Of a stretch of DNA of 35,906 bases, positions 20,891 to 31,892 are shown one piece after another. The stretch spans positions 1 through 35,906 of the forward strand of contig CANFXC010000023.1 in NCBI GenBank assembly GCA_947450765.1, written 5' to 3'. Source of the stretch: Comamonadaceae bacterium (GTDB lineage Bacteria; Pseudomonadota; Gammaproteobacteria; Burkholderiales; Burkholderiaceae_C). The first letter of the stretch is position 1, and the number at the start of each line of letters is the position of its first letter. A program made the position numbers and the translations under genes. The notes beneath the pieces were generated by a model. The model was not told where the DNA came from. It saw nothing but the letters and a program-made list of their open reading frames with translations, and made no database searches.

Positions 20891-22120
20891 TCAGAAGTTC
20901 CCCACTAACCAGTCTTTGACCTTGCCGAATGCGTTGTGCACGCTGCCCGCTTTTTGCGAGACCTTGTAGCCGCGCATGCGTGCCAGACGGGCTTCTTCTA
21001 GGAGTCCCATCACGGTGGCGGCGCGGGCCTGCGCGACCATGTCGGACAGCGCGCTGGAGTAGCGCGGCATGCCACGACGCACCGGCTTCAAAAAGATGTC
21101 TTCGCCGAGTTCAACCATGCCCGGCATGACGGCGCTGCCGCCGGTGATGACGATGCCCGAGGACAGCACTTCTTCGTAGCCTGATTCGCGGATGACCTGC
21201 TGCACCAGCGAGTAGATTTCTTCAATACGCGGCTCGATCACGCCGGCTAACGCTTGGCGACTCAGCATGCGGGGGCCACGATCGCCCAAGCCTGGCACTT
21301 CGACTTGCCGCTCAGGGTCGGCCAGCAATTGCTTGGCACAGCCGTTTTCGACCTTGATGTCTTCAGCATCCTTGGTCGGCGTGCGCAGCGCCATGGCGAT
21401 GTCGCTGGTGATCAAGTCGCCAGCAATCGGGATCACTGCGGTGTGCCGAATGGCACCCCCTGTGAAGATCGCCACATCGGTGGTACCGGCGCCGATGTCA
21501 ACCATCGCCACACCCAGTTCGCGCTCGTCTTGCGTCAACACGGCAAGGCTTGACGCCAGCGGATTCAGCATCAACTGGTCAACTTCGAGACCGCAGCGAC
21601 GCACGCACTTGATGATGTTTTCAGCCGCACTTTGCGCACCGGTGACGATGTGGATTTTGGCTTCCAGACGGATGCCGCTCATGCCGATAGGTTCGCGCAC
21701 ATCTTGCCCGTCGATCACAAACTCTTGCGGCTCGACCAATAACAAGCGCTGGTCGGTTGAGATATTGATGGCCTTGGCTGTTTCAATCACCCTGGCGACG
21801 TCGGCCTGGCTGACTTCCTTGTCTTTGACCGCGACCATGCCGCTGGAGTTGATGCCGCGAATATGGCTGCCCGTGATGCCGGTGTAGACGCGGCCAATCT
21901 TGCAGTCCGCCATCAGCTCGGCTTCTTTGAGCGCTTGCTGAATGCTCTGCACGGTGGCGTCGATGTTGACGACCACACCACGCTTGAGGCCGCTGCTGGC
22001 CGCGATACCGAGGCCAGCCAGCTTGAGCTCTCCATTGAGTAATATCTCGGCGACCACCACCATCACTTTGCTGGTGCCGATGTCGAGCCCGACAACCAGA
22101 TCTTTGTATTCTTTGGCCAT
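20891..22120 (-). CDS. ftsA: Cell division protein FtsA
   Basis: FtsA is the actin-like protein that tethers FtsZ to the membrane. The 409-residue protein has the actin-fold nucleotide motifs VGLDIGTSKV (10-19, phosphate 1), VDIGAGTTDVAIF (207-219, phosphate 2) and ITGGSAVMPGM (325-335, adenosine). It has the 1C domain with GAQSAAENIIKCVRRCGLEV (161-180), and a C-terminal amphipathic helix (HNAFGKVKDWLVGNF) that binds the membrane. It starts 12 nt after ftsQ in the same operon. Confidence 0.97.
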   Translation of the reverse strand: MAKEYKDLVVGLDIGTSKVMVVVAEILLNGELKLAGLGIAASSGLKRGVVVNIDATVQSIQQALKEAELMADCKIGRVYTGITGSHIRGINSSGMVAVKDKEVSQADVARVIETAKAINISTDQRLLLVEPQEFVIDGQDVREPIGMSGIRLEAKIHIVTGAQSAAENIIKCVRRCGLEVDQLMLNPLASSLAVLTQDERELGVAMVDIGAGTTDVAIFTGGAIRHTAVIPIAGDLITSDIAMALRTPTKDAEDIKVENGCAKQLLADPERQVEVPGLGDRGPRMLSRQALAGVIEPRIEEIYSLVQQVIRESGYEEVLSSGIVITGGSAVMPGMVELGEDIFLKPVRRGMPRYSSALSDMVAQARAATVMGLLEEARLARMRGYKVSQKAGSVHNAFGKVKDWLVGNF

Positions 22121-22132
22121 AGTCCTTAAACC

Positions 22133-22933
22133 TTATTTCTTGTTCTGTTTGTCACCGACGGCAACCGTCGTGACGCCGCGCAGCTTGATCGCATAGCCAT
22201 TGCCATACCGCAAGTCAGCCGATTCCAAATTGCGCCCGAATTTGGACGATGTCTGCGCCACCGTGGCGACAAAACGCTGCACCCGGGCTTGAATATCGGT
22301 CGGGCTACCCGAACCCAGTTCAATCACGCCACCGCCATCCAACAAGACACGCCAGCTGCCGCGATCGGTTAACACCAACTCGGATAATTGGATGTCTTGC
22401 TTTTCAAGCAAAGGAGCCACCGCCGTATACCCTTGCAAGACCAGTGCTGACAGCCCTTTCGGCCCGCGCAGCAGTGGCAAGTCTTCTACTTCCACGTCAC
22501 CCTGATTGACTTCAAATACTTCGCCAAAACTGTTCACCAATTGCGCGTCCGCTTCGTCACCCCAAAACGCCACGGCCTGATGTTCCTGCAACTCAACACG
22601 CAAGCTATCCGGAAATTCGCGCCTCACCACGGCATGACGAACCCAAGGCACGTTCTCAAACGCACTGCGGGTTCGCGCCAGATCCAATGTGAAAAAATTA
22701 CCGCTTAACTTGGGAGCTACATTGGCCCGCAATGTGGCTGCGTTGCTGTGCTCCAAATCGCTATCGACATGTATAGCCTTCAAACTGAAAACCGGCTGTC
22801 TGGCCAACCAGCCCGCCGACGCGGTCAGCAACAGGATGGCAAACAGCAGAAAAAATGCAGCGGCGGTATTGTTCATCAGCCGAATGTCGAGCGGCAAGGC
22901 TTTGATGAAGGGTGCGGGTGCTGCGCGTTTCAT
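22133..22933 (-). CDS. ftsQ: Cell division protein FtsQ
   Basis: FtsQ is the bitopic divisome scaffold that recruits FtsB and FtsL. The 266-residue protein has a short cytoplasmic tail, one membrane helix (about 22-44), a POTRA domain (about 49-120, with [21 protein letters not shown]) and the FtsQ beta domain containing [12 protein letters not shown]. The Lys-rich end (KQNKK) is hydrophilic. The ATG overlaps the ddlB stop by 4 nt (ATGA), and ftsA follows after 12 nt. Confidence 0.94.
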   Translation of the reverse strand: MKRAAPAPFIKALPLDIRLMNNTAAAFFLLFAILLLTASAGWLARQPVFSLKAIHVDSDLEHSNAATLRANVAPKLSGNFFTLDLARTRSAFENVPWVRHAVVRREFPDSLRVELQEHQAVAFWGDEADAQLVNSFGEVFEVNQGDVEVEDLPLLRGPKGLSALVLQGYTAVAPLLEKQDIQLSELVLTDRGSWRVLLDGGGVIELGSGSPTDIQARVQRFVATVAQTSSKFGRNLESADLRYGNGYAIKLRGVTTVAVGDKQNKK

Positions 22934-23916
22934 ACGCTGACTCCTGCATTCAATGGCGTCTGTTGGTAATCCAGACTGGCGCTTTGCAACACTGCCAAGC
23001 AGAGCGCTTCATACGACATGCCGGTGGCCCGTGCCGACATCGGCACCAATGAATGGCTGGTCATGCCAGGTGAGGTGTTCAGCTCCAGCAAATAGGGCTT
23101 GCGCGTTGCAGCGTCAATCATGACGTCGGCACGCGCCCAGCCACGGCAATTCAAGGTCCGGTAAGCCGCCAGCACCAGTTGCTGAATGGTGGCTTCTTCA
23201 CCCGCTGGCAATCCGCAGGGCACGAGGTACTGCGTGGTATCGGTGAAGTATTTGTTCTGGTAGTCGTAGTTGCCTTCAGGGGCGACGATGCGGATGACCG
23301 GCAACGCCCGCGCATCAGCGCCGGTGCCCAGCACCGGGCATGTGACTTCGTCACCGCTGATGAATTGCTCGCACAGAACGTCAGCGTCGAGCTGCGCAGC
23401 TTGGGCCACGGCGTCGGCCATCTGATGGGCGCTGGTGACTTTGGTCAAGCCGATCGACGAACCCTCACGCGCTGGTTTCACAATCAGCGGCAAATCCAAA
23501 GCATCGGGCACGGCCATCACATCAGCTGAACTGTAAACACCGCGGCGCAGCAAGACATAGCGCGGCGTGCTCAGGCCATCGGCCAGCCAGACCCGTTTGG
23601 TCATGACCTTGTCGATGCAGACGCTAGACGCCATCACGCCGGACCCGGTGTACGGAATACCCAACAATTCGAGCGCACCCTGCACCGTGCCGTCTTCGCC
23701 GAAGCGACCGTGCAAGGCAATGAAGCAGCGCGTGAAGCCGTCTGTCTTGAGTTCGTTCAACGCGCGTTCAGCGGGGTCGAAAGCGTGTGCGTCAATACCT
23801 TGCGAACGCAAGGCGGACAACACACCCTGACCCGACATGAGCGAGATCGCACGCTCAGCCGAATGGCCACCCATGAGCACGGCAACTTTTCCGAAACTGG
23901 CAGGATCAATGCGCAT
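22930..23916 (-). CDS. ddlB: D-alanine--D-alanine ligase
   Basis: DdlB makes the D-Ala-D-Ala dipeptide with ATP for the peptidoglycan stem. The 328-residue ATP-grasp protein shows [15 protein letters not shown] (11-25), [12 protein letters not shown] (69-80), [10 protein letters not shown] (147-156), GWARADVM and [13 protein letters not shown] (278-290). The frame runs up to 24315 through murC, but the ATG at 23916 ([10 protein letters not shown]) gives the family length. It overlaps the end of murC by 11 nt and is preceded by GGGAGG inside murC. Confidence 0.96.
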   Translation of the reverse strand: MRIDPASFGKVAVLMGGHSAERAISLMSGQGVLSALRSQGIDAHAFDPAERALNELKTDGFTRCFIALHGRFGEDGTVQGALELLGIPYTGSGVMASSVCIDKVMTKRVWLADGLSTPRYVLLRRGVYSSADVMAVPDALDLPLIVKPAREGSSIGLTKVTSAHQMADAVAQAAQLDADVLCEQFISGDEVTCPVLGTGADARALPVIRIVAPEGNYDYQNKYFTDTTQYLVPCGLPAGEEATIQQLVLAAYRTLNCRGWARADVMIDAATRKPYLLELNTSPGMTSHSLVPMSARATGMSYEALCLAVLQSASLDYQQTPLNAGVSV

Positions 23917-25315
23917 GAGCACCTCCCATGGCGATGACCTTGCCGGGCACCAGTCCGATGGAACCGGCGCCCATACAGACGACCACATCACCGGCTTGCG
24001 CAAGATCCAAAATCGCTTGTGGCATGGCATCAATCGCGTCGACGAATACAGGCTCGAGCTTCCCCGCGATGCGCAAAGCGCGGGCCAAGGCGCGGCCGTC
24101 TGCCGCCACGATGGGCGCTTCACCGGCGGCATAAACCTCTGCCAACAGCACCGCATCAGCTTGGCCAATGACTTTGACAAAGTCTTCAAAACAATCTCGG
24201 GTGCGGCTGAAACGGTGCGGCTGAAAAGCCAGCACCAAACGCCGCCCAGGAAACGCACCGCGCGCGGCGGCCAGCGTGGCCGCCATCTCGACCGGGTGAT
24301 GGCCGTAGTCGTCAATCAGCGTGAAGTGACCGCCCGCAGCGGCAGGCGCTTCGCCGTAGCGCTGGAAGCGCCGGCCGACACCGTTGAATTCTGCCAGCGC
24401 TTTTTGCACCGCGACATCCGGAATATCCAACTCCACCGCCACCGCTATGGCCGACAGCGCATTCAGCACGTTGTGTTCGCCGGGCAGGTTCAACACCACC
24501 GGCATGTCTGGCATCGTGACACCGTTGCGGCGCTGCACCGTGAAATGCATTTGGCCATTGACGTGGCGCACATCAACAGCGCGCACTTGGGCGTCTGCAT
24601 TGAAACCGTAGCTGGTGACCGGGCAAGAGACTTGCGAAATAATGTCACGCACAGCGGCATCATCAGTGCACAAAATTGCTGTGCCGTAAAAAGGCATGCG
24701 GTGCAGAAAGTCGACAAAGGCAGCTTTGAGCTTGCCAAAATCGTGACCGTAAGTTTCCATGTGGTCGGCGTCGATGTTGGTGACCACCGCCATCACCGGC
24801 AGCAGGTTCAAAAACGAGGCATCAGATTCGTCGGCTTCGACCACGATGTAGTCGCCCGAACCTAATTTCGCATTGGTACCCGCACTGTTGAGACGGCCAC
24901 CAATCACATAGGTGGGGTCTAAGCCGGCTTCCGCCAGCACACTGGCAACCAGGCTGGTAGTGGTGGTTTTGCCATGCGTGCCCGCAATCGCGATACCGCG
25001 CTTGAGGCGCATCAGTTCGGCCAACATCAGGGCGCGTGGCACCACCGGAATGCGTTTTTCGCGTGCCGCCACAACCTCAGGATTGTCAGCCTTCACAGCC
25101 GTCGAGGTGACCACGGCATCGACTCTGGCCAGATTACCGGCCGCATGACCGACGTAGGTTTTGATGCCCAAACCGGCCAGCCGACGCAGCGTCGCACTGT
25201 CGGCCAAGTCGGAGCCGGAAATCACATAACCGAGGTTGTGCAGCACTTCTGCAATGCCGGACATGCCAGAGCCACCGATACCGATGAAGTGAATATGGTT
25301 GACAGCGTGCTTCAT
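23906..25315 (-). CDS. murC: UDP-N-acetylmuramate--L-alanine ligase
   Basis: MurC adds L-Ala to UDP-MurNAc, the first step of stem peptide building. The 469-residue protein has the N-domain loop [11 protein letters not shown] (10-20), the P-loop [10 protein letters not shown] (112-121), [10 protein letters not shown], a [12 protein letters not shown] segment and the C-domain [14 protein letters not shown]. Serines in GGSGMSG and DESDASF separate it from Mpl at 7531-8943. The start overlaps the murG stop by 4 nt (ATGA) and the end overlaps ddlB by 11 nt. Confidence 0.97.
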   Translation of the reverse strand: MKHAVNHIHFIGIGGSGMSGIAEVLHNLGYVISGSDLADSATLRRLAGLGIKTYVGHAAGNLARVDAVVTSTAVKADNPEVVAAREKRIPVVPRALMLAELMRLKRGIAIAGTHGKTTTTSLVASVLAEAGLDPTYVIGGRLNSAGTNAKLGSGDYIVVEADESDASFLNLLPVMAVVTNIDADHMETYGHDFGKLKAAFVDFLHRMPFYGTAILCTDDAAVRDIISQVSCPVTSYGFNADAQVRAVDVRHVNGQMHFTVQRRNGVTMPDMPVVLNLPGEHNVLNALSAIAVAVELDIPDVAVQKALAEFNGVGRRFQRYGEAPAAAGGHFTLIDDYGHHPVEMAATLAAARGAFPGRRLVLAFQPHRFSRTRDCFEDFVKVIGQADAVLLAEVYAAGEAPIVAADGRALARALRIAGKLEPVFVDAIDAMPQAILDLAQAGDVVVCMGAGSIGLVPGKVIAMGGAHAH

Positions 25316-26394
25316 CGAGCCAATTCCTCACAGGCCGCAACGACACTCGCCGTGGCATTGATTTTTTTCATTTGATACGCGGCCTCAGCTCGCTCTAAGA
25401 GATTGGCCCGCGTCATGGTTTGCAGCAAGCCAGCCAAGCCTTCAGACGTCAAGTCGGACTGCTGGATCAACCAGCCGCCACCGGCCTCGACCAGAAAGTG
25501 GGCATTGCGTGTTTGATGGTCATCCACTGCGGCTGGGAACGGCACAAAGAGAGCCGCTGCGCCGACTGCGGCAATCTCAGTCACAGTGCTGGCCCCAGCG
25601 CGACCAATGATGAGATCGGCATTCGCAAACGCTTGCGCCGTGTCGTCAATGAACGGCGTCAACTCGGCCACCACGCCGGCTTGGGCGTAGTGACTGCGCA
25701 GCGCTTCAATTTGTTGCGCGCCACTTTGATGGACCACCTGCGGCCGACTGGCTTCGCTCATCAGCGCCAGCGCTTTCGGCACCAATTCATTGAGTGCGCG
25801 GGCACCCAAACTGCCGCCCACGACCAACAATTTGAGTGGGCCAGTGCGAGCGGAAAACCGTTGCGCCGGAGCAGGCTGCTGCGTGAAGCCTGTGCGCAAA
25901 GGATTCCCCACCCACTCGGCGTTTTTAAAGACATTCGGAAAGGCGGTAAAGATCCGGTCCGCCACACCTGCAAGCACGCGGTTGGCCATGCCCGCCACTG
26001 AGTTTTGCTCATGCAAGATGAGCGGCTTGCCCAGCAGCACAGCCATCATGCCGCCAGGGAAACTGACGTATCCGCCCAAGCCGATGACCACATCGGGCTT
26101 GACCCGGCGCACGACTTGAATGCTTTGCCAAAAGGCTTGCAGCAAACGCAGCGGCAGCCAAGCCAGCGTCAGCAGACCCTTGCCGCGAACGCCTGAGAAA
26201 TCAATCGCTTCAAAGGCGATACCGTTGGCAGGCACCAGCTGACTTTCCATGCTCGGCAGACCGACGCGACCCTTGCCGCCCAGCCAATGCACCTGCCAGC
26301 CGCGCTCGCGCAAGGCTTCAGCCACAGCCAAACCAGGGAAGATATGCCCGCCGGTTCCGCCGGCCATGACGAGTGCGGTGAGAGGACGCTTCAC
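25312..26394 (-). CDS. murG: UDP-GlcNAc:lipid I N-acetylglucosamine transferase
   Basis: MurG converts lipid I to lipid II on the inner face of the membrane (GT28 family). The 360-residue protein has the glycine-rich motif [17 protein letters not shown] (12-28), [13 protein letters not shown] in the N-domain, [14 protein letters not shown], and the nucleotide-sugar motif [15 protein letters not shown]. The start codon is GTG (26394-26392), overlapping the ftsW stop as GTGA. The last codons overlap murC by 4 nt. Confidence 0.97.
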   Translation of the reverse strand: MKRPLTALVMAGGTGGHIFPGLAVAEALRERGWQVHWLGGKGRVGLPSMESQLVPANGIAFEAIDFSGVRGKGLLTLAWLPLRLLQAFWQSIQVVRRVKPDVVIGLGGYVSFPGGMMAVLLGKPLILHEQNSVAGMANRVLAGVADRIFTAFPNVFKNAEWVGNPLRTGFTQQPAPAQRFSARTGPLKLLVVGGSLGARALNELVPKALALMSEASRPQVVHQSGAQQIEALRSHYAQAGVVAELTPFIDDTAQAFANADLIIGRAGASTVTEIAAVGAAALFVPFPAAVDDHQTRNAHFLVEAGGGWLIQQSDLTSEGLAGLLQTMTRANLLERAEAAYQMKKINATASVVAACEELAR

Positions 26395-27635
26395 AATCTG
26401 CCTCCCCGCATCAGCACTCGATTTTCATAATCAATGCGCAGCACCACGGCCAGCGCCACCAAGTTCATCAAGATAGCTGATCCGCCGTAGCTCATCAGCG
26501 GCAAGGTCAAGCCCTTGGTTGGCAATGCACCCAGATTCACGCCCATGTTGATGAAGGTCTGGAAACCAATCCAAATGCCCACGCCCTGCGCCACCAAACC
26601 GGCAAACAAACGGTCCAGTGCAATCGACTGTCGACCGATGTGGATGATGCGACGCGTCAGCCACAAGAAGAGACCGAGAGCGGTTAAAACGCCCAGCAAG
26701 CCGAATTCCTCGCCAATCACCGCCAACAAAAAGTCGGTGTGCGCTTCTGGTAACCAATGCAATTTTTCAACGCTGCCACCCAGCCCGACACCCCACAATT
26801 CGCCACGGCCAAATGCAATCAGCGAATGGGACAACTGGTATCCCTTGCCGAGTGCGTGCTTGGCATCCCACGGATCGAGGTACGCGAAAATTCGTTCCCG
26901 GCGCCATTCACTCAGTGCCACCATCAGACCAAACGCGATGACGACGACGGTTGAAATCACGAAAAACATGCGAGCGTTGACGCCGCCCAAAAAGAGAATG
27001 CCCATGGCGATGACCGAGATCACCATGAAGGCGCCCATGTCGGGTTCGGCCAGCAGCAACACGCCGACCACCGCCACGGCCGCAGCCATCGGCAGAACCG
27101 CACGGAAGAAGCGTTCCTTCACATCCATCTTGCGCACCATGTAGTCGGCGGCATAAATCAAAACGGCAAACTTGGCCAACTCAGACGGCTGAAAGTTCAT
27201 GAACCCGAGCGAGATCCAGCGACGCGCACCGTTCACGCCTTTACCGACAAAAGGCAGCAGCACCAGACCCAACAACACGATGGAGCCAATGAAGAGCCAA
27301 GGCGCAAACTTTTCCCATGTTGACAATGGCACCTGAAAAGTGATTAGCGCCACGACAAAAGCGAAGCACACCGACAAAATGTGCCGAATCAAAAAGTGGT
27401 TGTGCGCATAGCGTGCAAATCTTGGGTTGTCGGGCATCGCGATGGAAGCCGAATACACCATGATCAATCCCCACAACACGAGCGCCAGCGTCACGCCTAC
27501 CAGCGCCTGGTCAAAGCCAAGCAAACGCACAGGCGCTGAATTGCTCATGCGGTCCAGACTGGTGCGAACAGGCAACTGCTCATGACCGCTTTGCGGCGCA
27601 CCGAACCAGCCCACCAGACGTGCACTGATGCTCAT
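26391..27635 (-). CDS. ftsW: Division SEDS peptidoglycan glycosyltransferase FtsW
   Basis: FtsW polymerises septal glycan with FtsI. The 414-residue protein has about ten hydrophobic segments and SEDS marks: [32 protein letters not shown], the loop [31 protein letters not shown] with the conserved Asp, [25 protein letters not shown], and a basic C-terminus. The N-terminal 40 residues before the first helix are hydrophilic. An internal ATG (MSNSAPV, residue 30) could be the start, but the ATG at 27635 overlaps the murD stop by 4 nt as elsewhere in the cluster, so I kept it. Confidence 0.96.
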   Translation of the reverse strand: MSISARLVGWFGAPQSGHEQLPVRTSLDRMSNSAPVRLLGFDQALVGVTLALVLWGLIMVYSASIAMPDNPRFARYAHNHFLIRHILSVCFAFVVALITFQVPLSTWEKFAPWLFIGSIVLLGLVLLPFVGKGVNGARRWISLGFMNFQPSELAKFAVLIYAADYMVRKMDVKERFFRAVLPMAAAVAVVGVLLLAEPDMGAFMVISVIAMGILFLGGVNARMFFVISTVVVIAFGLMVALSEWRRERIFAYLDPWDAKHALGKGYQLSHSLIAFGRGELWGVGLGGSVEKLHWLPEAHTDFLLAVIGEEFGLLGVLTALGLFLWLTRRIIHIGRQSIALDRLFAGLVAQGVGIWIGFQTFINMGVNLGALPTKGLTLPLMSYGGSAILMNLVALAVVLRIDYENRVLMRGGRL

Positions 27636-29326
27636 ACGACCACCCCCGAGTCAAGCGCCAGTGCTTGCACGGCGTCACAGAACACTTGGGCCCGGTGGCC
27701 GTAGTTCTCAAACATGTCGAAACTGGCGCAGGCTGGTGACATCAGCACGGCGTCGCCGGCTTGGGCTACGCCAGCCGAAAGTTCGACAGCGGCGGCCATC
27801 GAATCAGCCGCCAGCAATTCAACGCCGGTAACTTCGAGCGCAGCTTGAATCAAAGGCGCGTCGCGCCCGATCAACACGACAGCCCGCACATAACGCGCAA
27901 CGGGTTCTGCCAGCGGCGCAAAGTCTTGCCCTTTGCCTTCGCCACCCAAAATCAGCACCAGACGACGGTCTGGTCCAAGCCCGTTGAGAGCTGCCACAGT
28001 GGCCCCAACGTTGGTGCCTTTGCTGTCATCAAAATACTCGACGTCCTTCACCACGGCGACCGACGCAAGCCGGTGCGGTTCACCGCGGTAGTCGCGCAGA
28101 CCATGCAACAAGGGCGCCATATTGCAGCCAATGGCATTCGCCAGCCCCAAGGCGGCCAGCGCATTGGTGGCATTGTGACGGCCACGGATGCGCAAGGCAT
28201 CCACCGGCATCAAACGTTGAACATACAACGGGATTTCTTCGTCACGCCGGCGTTTGATGGTCTCATCGGCTTCTGCCGCACGCACCAACCAAGCCATGCC
28301 GTTGACGGTTTCAATGCCGTAGTCACCTGGACGCTGCGGCACATCGGCGCCAAATGTTTGCACATTGCGCAGCTGTTTGCCCTTGACCAGCGCCGGCACA
28401 ACAGCCATGACCTGCGGGTCATCGCGGTTCAACAGCATGACACCCGTATTGCCGTAAATGGCTGACTTGGCTCGCACGTAAGCGGCCATAGAACCGTGCC
28501 AGTCGAGATGGTCTTGACTGATGTTCAGTACTGTCGCGACGCTCGGCTCGAAGCCGCTGACGTCATCCAGCTGAAAACTCGACAACTCGAGGACCCAGAC
28601 CTCAGGCAACTCGCCACTGTCCAGGCAGGCACTCAAGGTGTCCAGCAATGTGGGGCCGATATTGCCGGCCACCGCCACGCTTTTACCTGCGCGCTCTACC
28701 AGTTGGCCGGTCAGCGAGGTGACCGTGGTTTTACCGTTGGTACCGGTGATGGCGATCACTTTGGGGTGGTAAGCGAGCGTCTCGGCCGGTGCAGTGGGCA
28801 GCACAGCTGGCATTTCACTCTCGATGTCTGCATCCGCGTTTGCTGTTAATTCCGTTTCCGTGTCCGTATCGGGGACTACTTCGACGTCAGCGACCAGCGG
28901 CTCAGCGCTCAGATCCTCAACGTCTGTCGGCGTGACTTCGGATGCCACTTCAGCCTGGTCCTGCTGTGGGGCCGCAGGCGTTTCGCCCAGTTCCAACAAT
29001 GCTTCTGCAAACAAGGTCAGCTCATTGCCGACAGTCACGCCCTGTTCTTTAGCTGCTAGCAACACGGGTGCGATTTCAGCGGGCGACAAACCTGGGCTGC
29101 GCAAAACCAAATCGAATTTTTCGCCGTGTTTCATCCATTCAGAAAAATCACCAGCGACAAACATCACAGCCGGCCACTCTTGCTGCAAGGCGGCCAATTG
29201 CGGCGGTGCAACTCGGGTGTCGGCAACCGTCACACGGCTGCCATGACGCGCGCACCAACGTGCCAATGCCAGACCGGACAAGCCGAGCCCCAGCACCAAG
29301 ACATGTTGATTCGCTAATTTTTTCAT
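27632..29326 (-). CDS. murD: UDP-N-acetylmuramoyl-L-alanine--D-glutamate ligase, with an acidic insertion
   Basis: MurD adds D-Glu to UDP-MurNAc-L-Ala. The 564-residue protein is much longer than E. coli MurD (438). Normal parts are [16 protein letters not shown] (9-24), the P-loop [10 protein letters not shown] (195-204), [23 protein letters not shown] and the C-domain [15 protein letters not shown]. About 70 residues (about 115-184) are inserted just before the P-loop strand; they are rich in Glu, Asp, Thr, Val and Ala and contain no Lys or Arg. The frame opens back to 29410, but the ATG at 29326 (MKKLANQHV) overlaps the mraY stop by 4 nt and fits the family. Confidence 0.95.
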   Translation of the reverse strand: MKKLANQHVLVLGLGLSGLALARWCARHGSRVTVADTRVAPPQLAALQQEWPAVMFVAGDFSEWMKHGEKFDLVLRSPGLSPAEIAPVLLAAKEQGVTVGNELTLFAEALLELGETPAAPQQDQAEVASEVTPTDVEDLSAEPLVADVEVVPDTDTETELTANADADIESEMPAVLPTAPAETLAYHPKVIAITGTNGKTTVTSLTGQLVERAGKSVAVAGNIGPTLLDTLSACLDSGELPEVWVLELSSFQLDDVSGFEPSVATVLNISQDHLDWHGSMAAYVRAKSAIYGNTGVMLLNRDDPQVMAVVPALVKGKQLRNVQTFGADVPQRPGDYGIETVNGMAWLVRAAEADETIKRRRDEEIPLYVQRLMPVDALRIRGRHNATNALAALGLANAIGCNMAPLLHGLRDYRGEPHRLASVAVVKDVEYFDDSKGTNVGATVAALNGLGPDRRLVLILGGEGKGQDFAPLAEPVARYVRAVVLIGRDAPLIQAALEVTGVELLAADSMAAAVELSAGVAQAGDAVLMSPACASFDMFENYGHRAQVFCDAVQALALDSGVVV

Positions 29327-30501
29327 CGAAGTTTCAGCGTCGACAAACCGACCAAACAAAGCAACATGGTGATGATCCAGAAGCGCACGACCACTTGCGT
29401 TTCTTTCCAACCGCTTTTCTCAAAATGATGGTGCAGTGGCGCCATCTTCAAGATGCGCCGACCGGTGCCGTATTTGCGTTTGGTGTATTTGAAATAGGTC
29501 ACCTGCAACATGACCGACAGCGCCTCGACCACGAAGATGCCGCCCATGATGGCCAGTACGATCTCTTGCCGCACGATGACCGCGATGGTGCCGAGTGCAG
29601 CGCCCAGTGCCAACGCGCCAACGTCACCCATGAAAACCTGCGCCGGATGCGTGTTAAACCACAAGAAAGCCAAGCCAGCACCCGCCATGGCGGCGCAAAA
29701 AATCAGCAACTCACCGGCGCCGGGGATGTAGGGGAAAAACAAGTATCTGGAATAAACTGAGCTGCCCGTCACATAGGCAAAAATGCCCAGCGCGGAGCCC
29801 ACCATCACCACCGGCATGATGGCCAGACCATCGAGCCCGTCAGTCAAGTTCACGGCGTTGCTTGAACCCACGATCACCAAATAGGTGAGGATGACAAAAC
29901 CGAAGACGCCCAGCGGATAACTGACCAGTTTGAAGAAAGGCAGCAACAATCCTGCTTGCGGCGGTAAGTTGACATCGAAACCCGACTTGACCCAATTCAC
30001 GAACAGCTCAAACACACGCAGGTTCGAGCTTTCTGAAATGCTGAACACCAGGTACAGCGCGGCGACCAGCCCGATCAAAGATTGCCACAGGTACTTGTCG
30101 CGAGAGCGCATGCCTTCGGGGTCTTTGCTGACCACTTTTTTCCAGTCGTCGGCCCAGCCGATGGCGCCAAAGCCCAACATCACCACCAGCACGATCCAGA
30201 CAAAGCGGTTGCTCAAGTCAGACCACAGCAAGGTCGAGATGGCGATCGCCAGCAAAATCAACACACCGCCCATGGTTGGCGTGCCACTTTTGCTCAAGTG
30301 TGTCTGCATCGCATAGTCGCGGATCGGCTGACCGATCTTCAACTCGGTCAGACGGCGAATGACGATCGGGCCAGCGATCAGGCCAATCAGCAAGGCCGTG
30401 AGAGCCGCCATGACAGCGCGCAAGGTCAGGTATTGGAAAACCCGAAAAAACCCGAATTCGGGCGACAAGGTCTGCAGCCACTGAGCCAAACTTAAGAACA
30501 T
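29323..30501 (-). CDS. mraY: Phospho-N-acetylmuramoyl-pentapeptide transferase
   Basis: MraY attaches phospho-MurNAc-pentapeptide to undecaprenyl phosphate, giving lipid I. The 392-residue membrane protein has ten or so helices and the family signatures [14 protein letters not shown] (about 70-83), [12 protein letters not shown] with the catalytic Asp pair, [38 protein letters not shown] and a [13 protein letters not shown] end loop. It overlaps murF by 10 nt at its start and murD by 4 nt at its end. Confidence 0.97.
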   Translation of the reverse strand: MFLSLAQWLQTLSPEFGFFRVFQYLTLRAVMAALTALLIGLIAGPIVIRRLTELKIGQPIRDYAMQTHLSKSGTPTMGGVLILLAIAISTLLWSDLSNRFVWIVLVVMLGFGAIGWADDWKKVVSKDPEGMRSRDKYLWQSLIGLVAALYLVFSISESSNLRVFELFVNWVKSGFDVNLPPQAGLLLPFFKLVSYPLGVFGFVILTYLVIVGSSNAVNLTDGLDGLAIMPVVMVGSALGIFAYVTGSSVYSRYLFFPYIPGAGELLIFCAAMAGAGLAFLWFNTHPAQVFMGDVGALALGAALGTIAVIVRQEIVLAIMGGIFVVEALSVMLQVTYFKYTKRKYGTGRRILKMAPLHHHFEKSGWKETQVVVRFWIITMLLCLVGLSTLKLR

Positions 30502-31892
30502 GCTTTCTCCTTTGCAGCGCCAGTGGCCTGGACGCCTGCTTGTGTTCCGATGGCTTCGACCACGCGTTCCATCTTCATGAAACGCGAGCCTTTGACCAGC
30601 ACACTGGCGCAGCCGGGCACGGCGCGCTGAACATCGGCCAACAAGGCCTCAAAAGCGACGTGGTGACGCGCACCCGGAAAAGACTGTGCGGCATGGCGCG
30701 CCAAGTCGCCGGTGCAGACCAACTGCTCAATGCCGCGTTGCAGTGCATGAGCGCCAATTTCCGTGTGAAATTCCGGTCCACGATCTCCCACCTCGCCCAT
30801 GTCACCCAACACCAGCAAACGTGGCGCCGGCAACTCAGCCAGCACGTCGATGGCGGCTCGGACTGAATCAGGGTTCGCGTTGTAGCTGTCGTCAACCAAG
30901 ATCAGAGCGCGGCCGTCAATCGTCAGCGCCAGTGCGCGCGAACGACCTTTGACCGGTGCAAAGGCTGTCAGGCCTGCAGCAATCGCGCTCAGCGGTACGT
31001 TCGCAGCCAAGGCGCAAGCGGTTGCAGCCAAGGCGTTTTTCACGTTGTGGCGTCCGGCCACATTCAATGCAAAAGTCACGGGGCCGAGCGGCGTCAGTGC
31101 CTTCACTTGCCAGCGCATGCCGGTCCATTCGGCACTGGCCGTCACATCGGCCTGCCCGGCCAGAGCAAATGTCATGACGCGGCGCGTTCCAGCCAATGTT
31201 TGCCACAGCGGCGTGTACGCATCATCAGCCGGAAAGACGGCGACACCGGCTGTCGGTAGCGCACTCAGCACTGCTCCGTTTTCACGCGCGACAGCTTCCA
31301 CACTCGTCATGAATTCGAGGTGCTCGCGCTGGGCGTTATTGACCAGTGCAACCGTCGGCTGCGCCATGGCGGCCAGACCGGCGATTTCGCCTGGGTGGTT
31401 CATGCCCAGCTCGACCACACCGATGGCGTGAGTGCCGCGCAACCGCAGCAAGGTCAGCGGCACGCCAATATCGTTGTTGAAATTACCTTCGGTAGCGAAA
31501 GCCTGCTCGCCGCGGAAGGCGTGCAGGATGGACGCGATCATTTGCGTCACGGTGGTCTTGCCGTTGCTGCCGGTGACAGCAATCAAGGGCAACGAAAACT
31601 GCGCACGCCATGCGGCCGCCAACACACCCAAGGCGACTTTGGCATCAGGCACTTGCAGGCCCGACAAACCAGCACCAGCCAAGCCTCGCTCAGCCAAGGC
31701 TGCGACAGCACCGTGCGACGCCGCTTGGTTCAAGAAGTCATGTGCATCAAAGCGCTCACCCTTGAGCGCCACAAACAAATCACCGGCGCGCAGGCTGCGG
31801 GTATCGGTGTGTACACGTGAAAAACGCACAGACGCATCTCCCACCAATGTTGCCATCGGCAGATATTGCTGAGCCTGGGCCAAGGTCATCAT
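30492..31892 (-). CDS. murF: UDP-MurNAc-tripeptide--D-alanyl-D-alanine ligase
   Basis: MurF adds D-Ala-D-Ala to the UDP-MurNAc tripeptide. The 466-residue protein has [24 protein letters not shown] (30-53), the P-loop [11 protein letters not shown] (108-118), [13 protein letters not shown], and [15 protein letters not shown] in the C-domain, all typical of MurF. Two ATGs stand in tandem; the first (31892) overlaps the murE stop by 4 nt and is chosen. It ends with a 10-nt overlap into mraY. Confidence 0.97.
   Translation of the reverse strand: MMTLAQAQQYLPMATLVGDASVRFSRVHTDTRSLRAGDLFVALKGERFDAHDFLNQAASHGAVAALAERGLAGAGLSGLQVPDAKVALGVLAAAWRAQFSLPLIAVTGSNGKTTVTQMIASILHAFRGEQAFATEGNFNNDIGVPLTLLRLRGTHAIGVVELGMNHPGEIAGLAAMAQPTVALVNNAQREHLEFMTSVEAVARENGAVLSALPTAGVAVFPADDAYTPLWQTLAGTRRVMTFALAGQADVTASAEWTGMRWQVKALTPLGPVTFALNVAGRHNVKNALAATACALAANVPLSAIAAGLTAFAPVKGRSRALALTIDGRALILVDDSYNANPDSVRAAIDVLAELPAPRLLVLGDMGEVGDRGPEFHTEIGAHALQRGIEQLVCTGDLARHAAQSFPGARHHVAFEALLADVQRAVPGCASVLVKGSRFMKMERVVEAIGTQAGVQATGAAKEKACS

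Noticed and set aside
19871..20908. 345-codon plus-strand ORF opposite ftsZ
   Set aside because: Antisense shadow of ftsZ with low-complexity content and no domain. The same applies to long opposite-strand frames over murC (23837-24865) and prmA (3063-4055).
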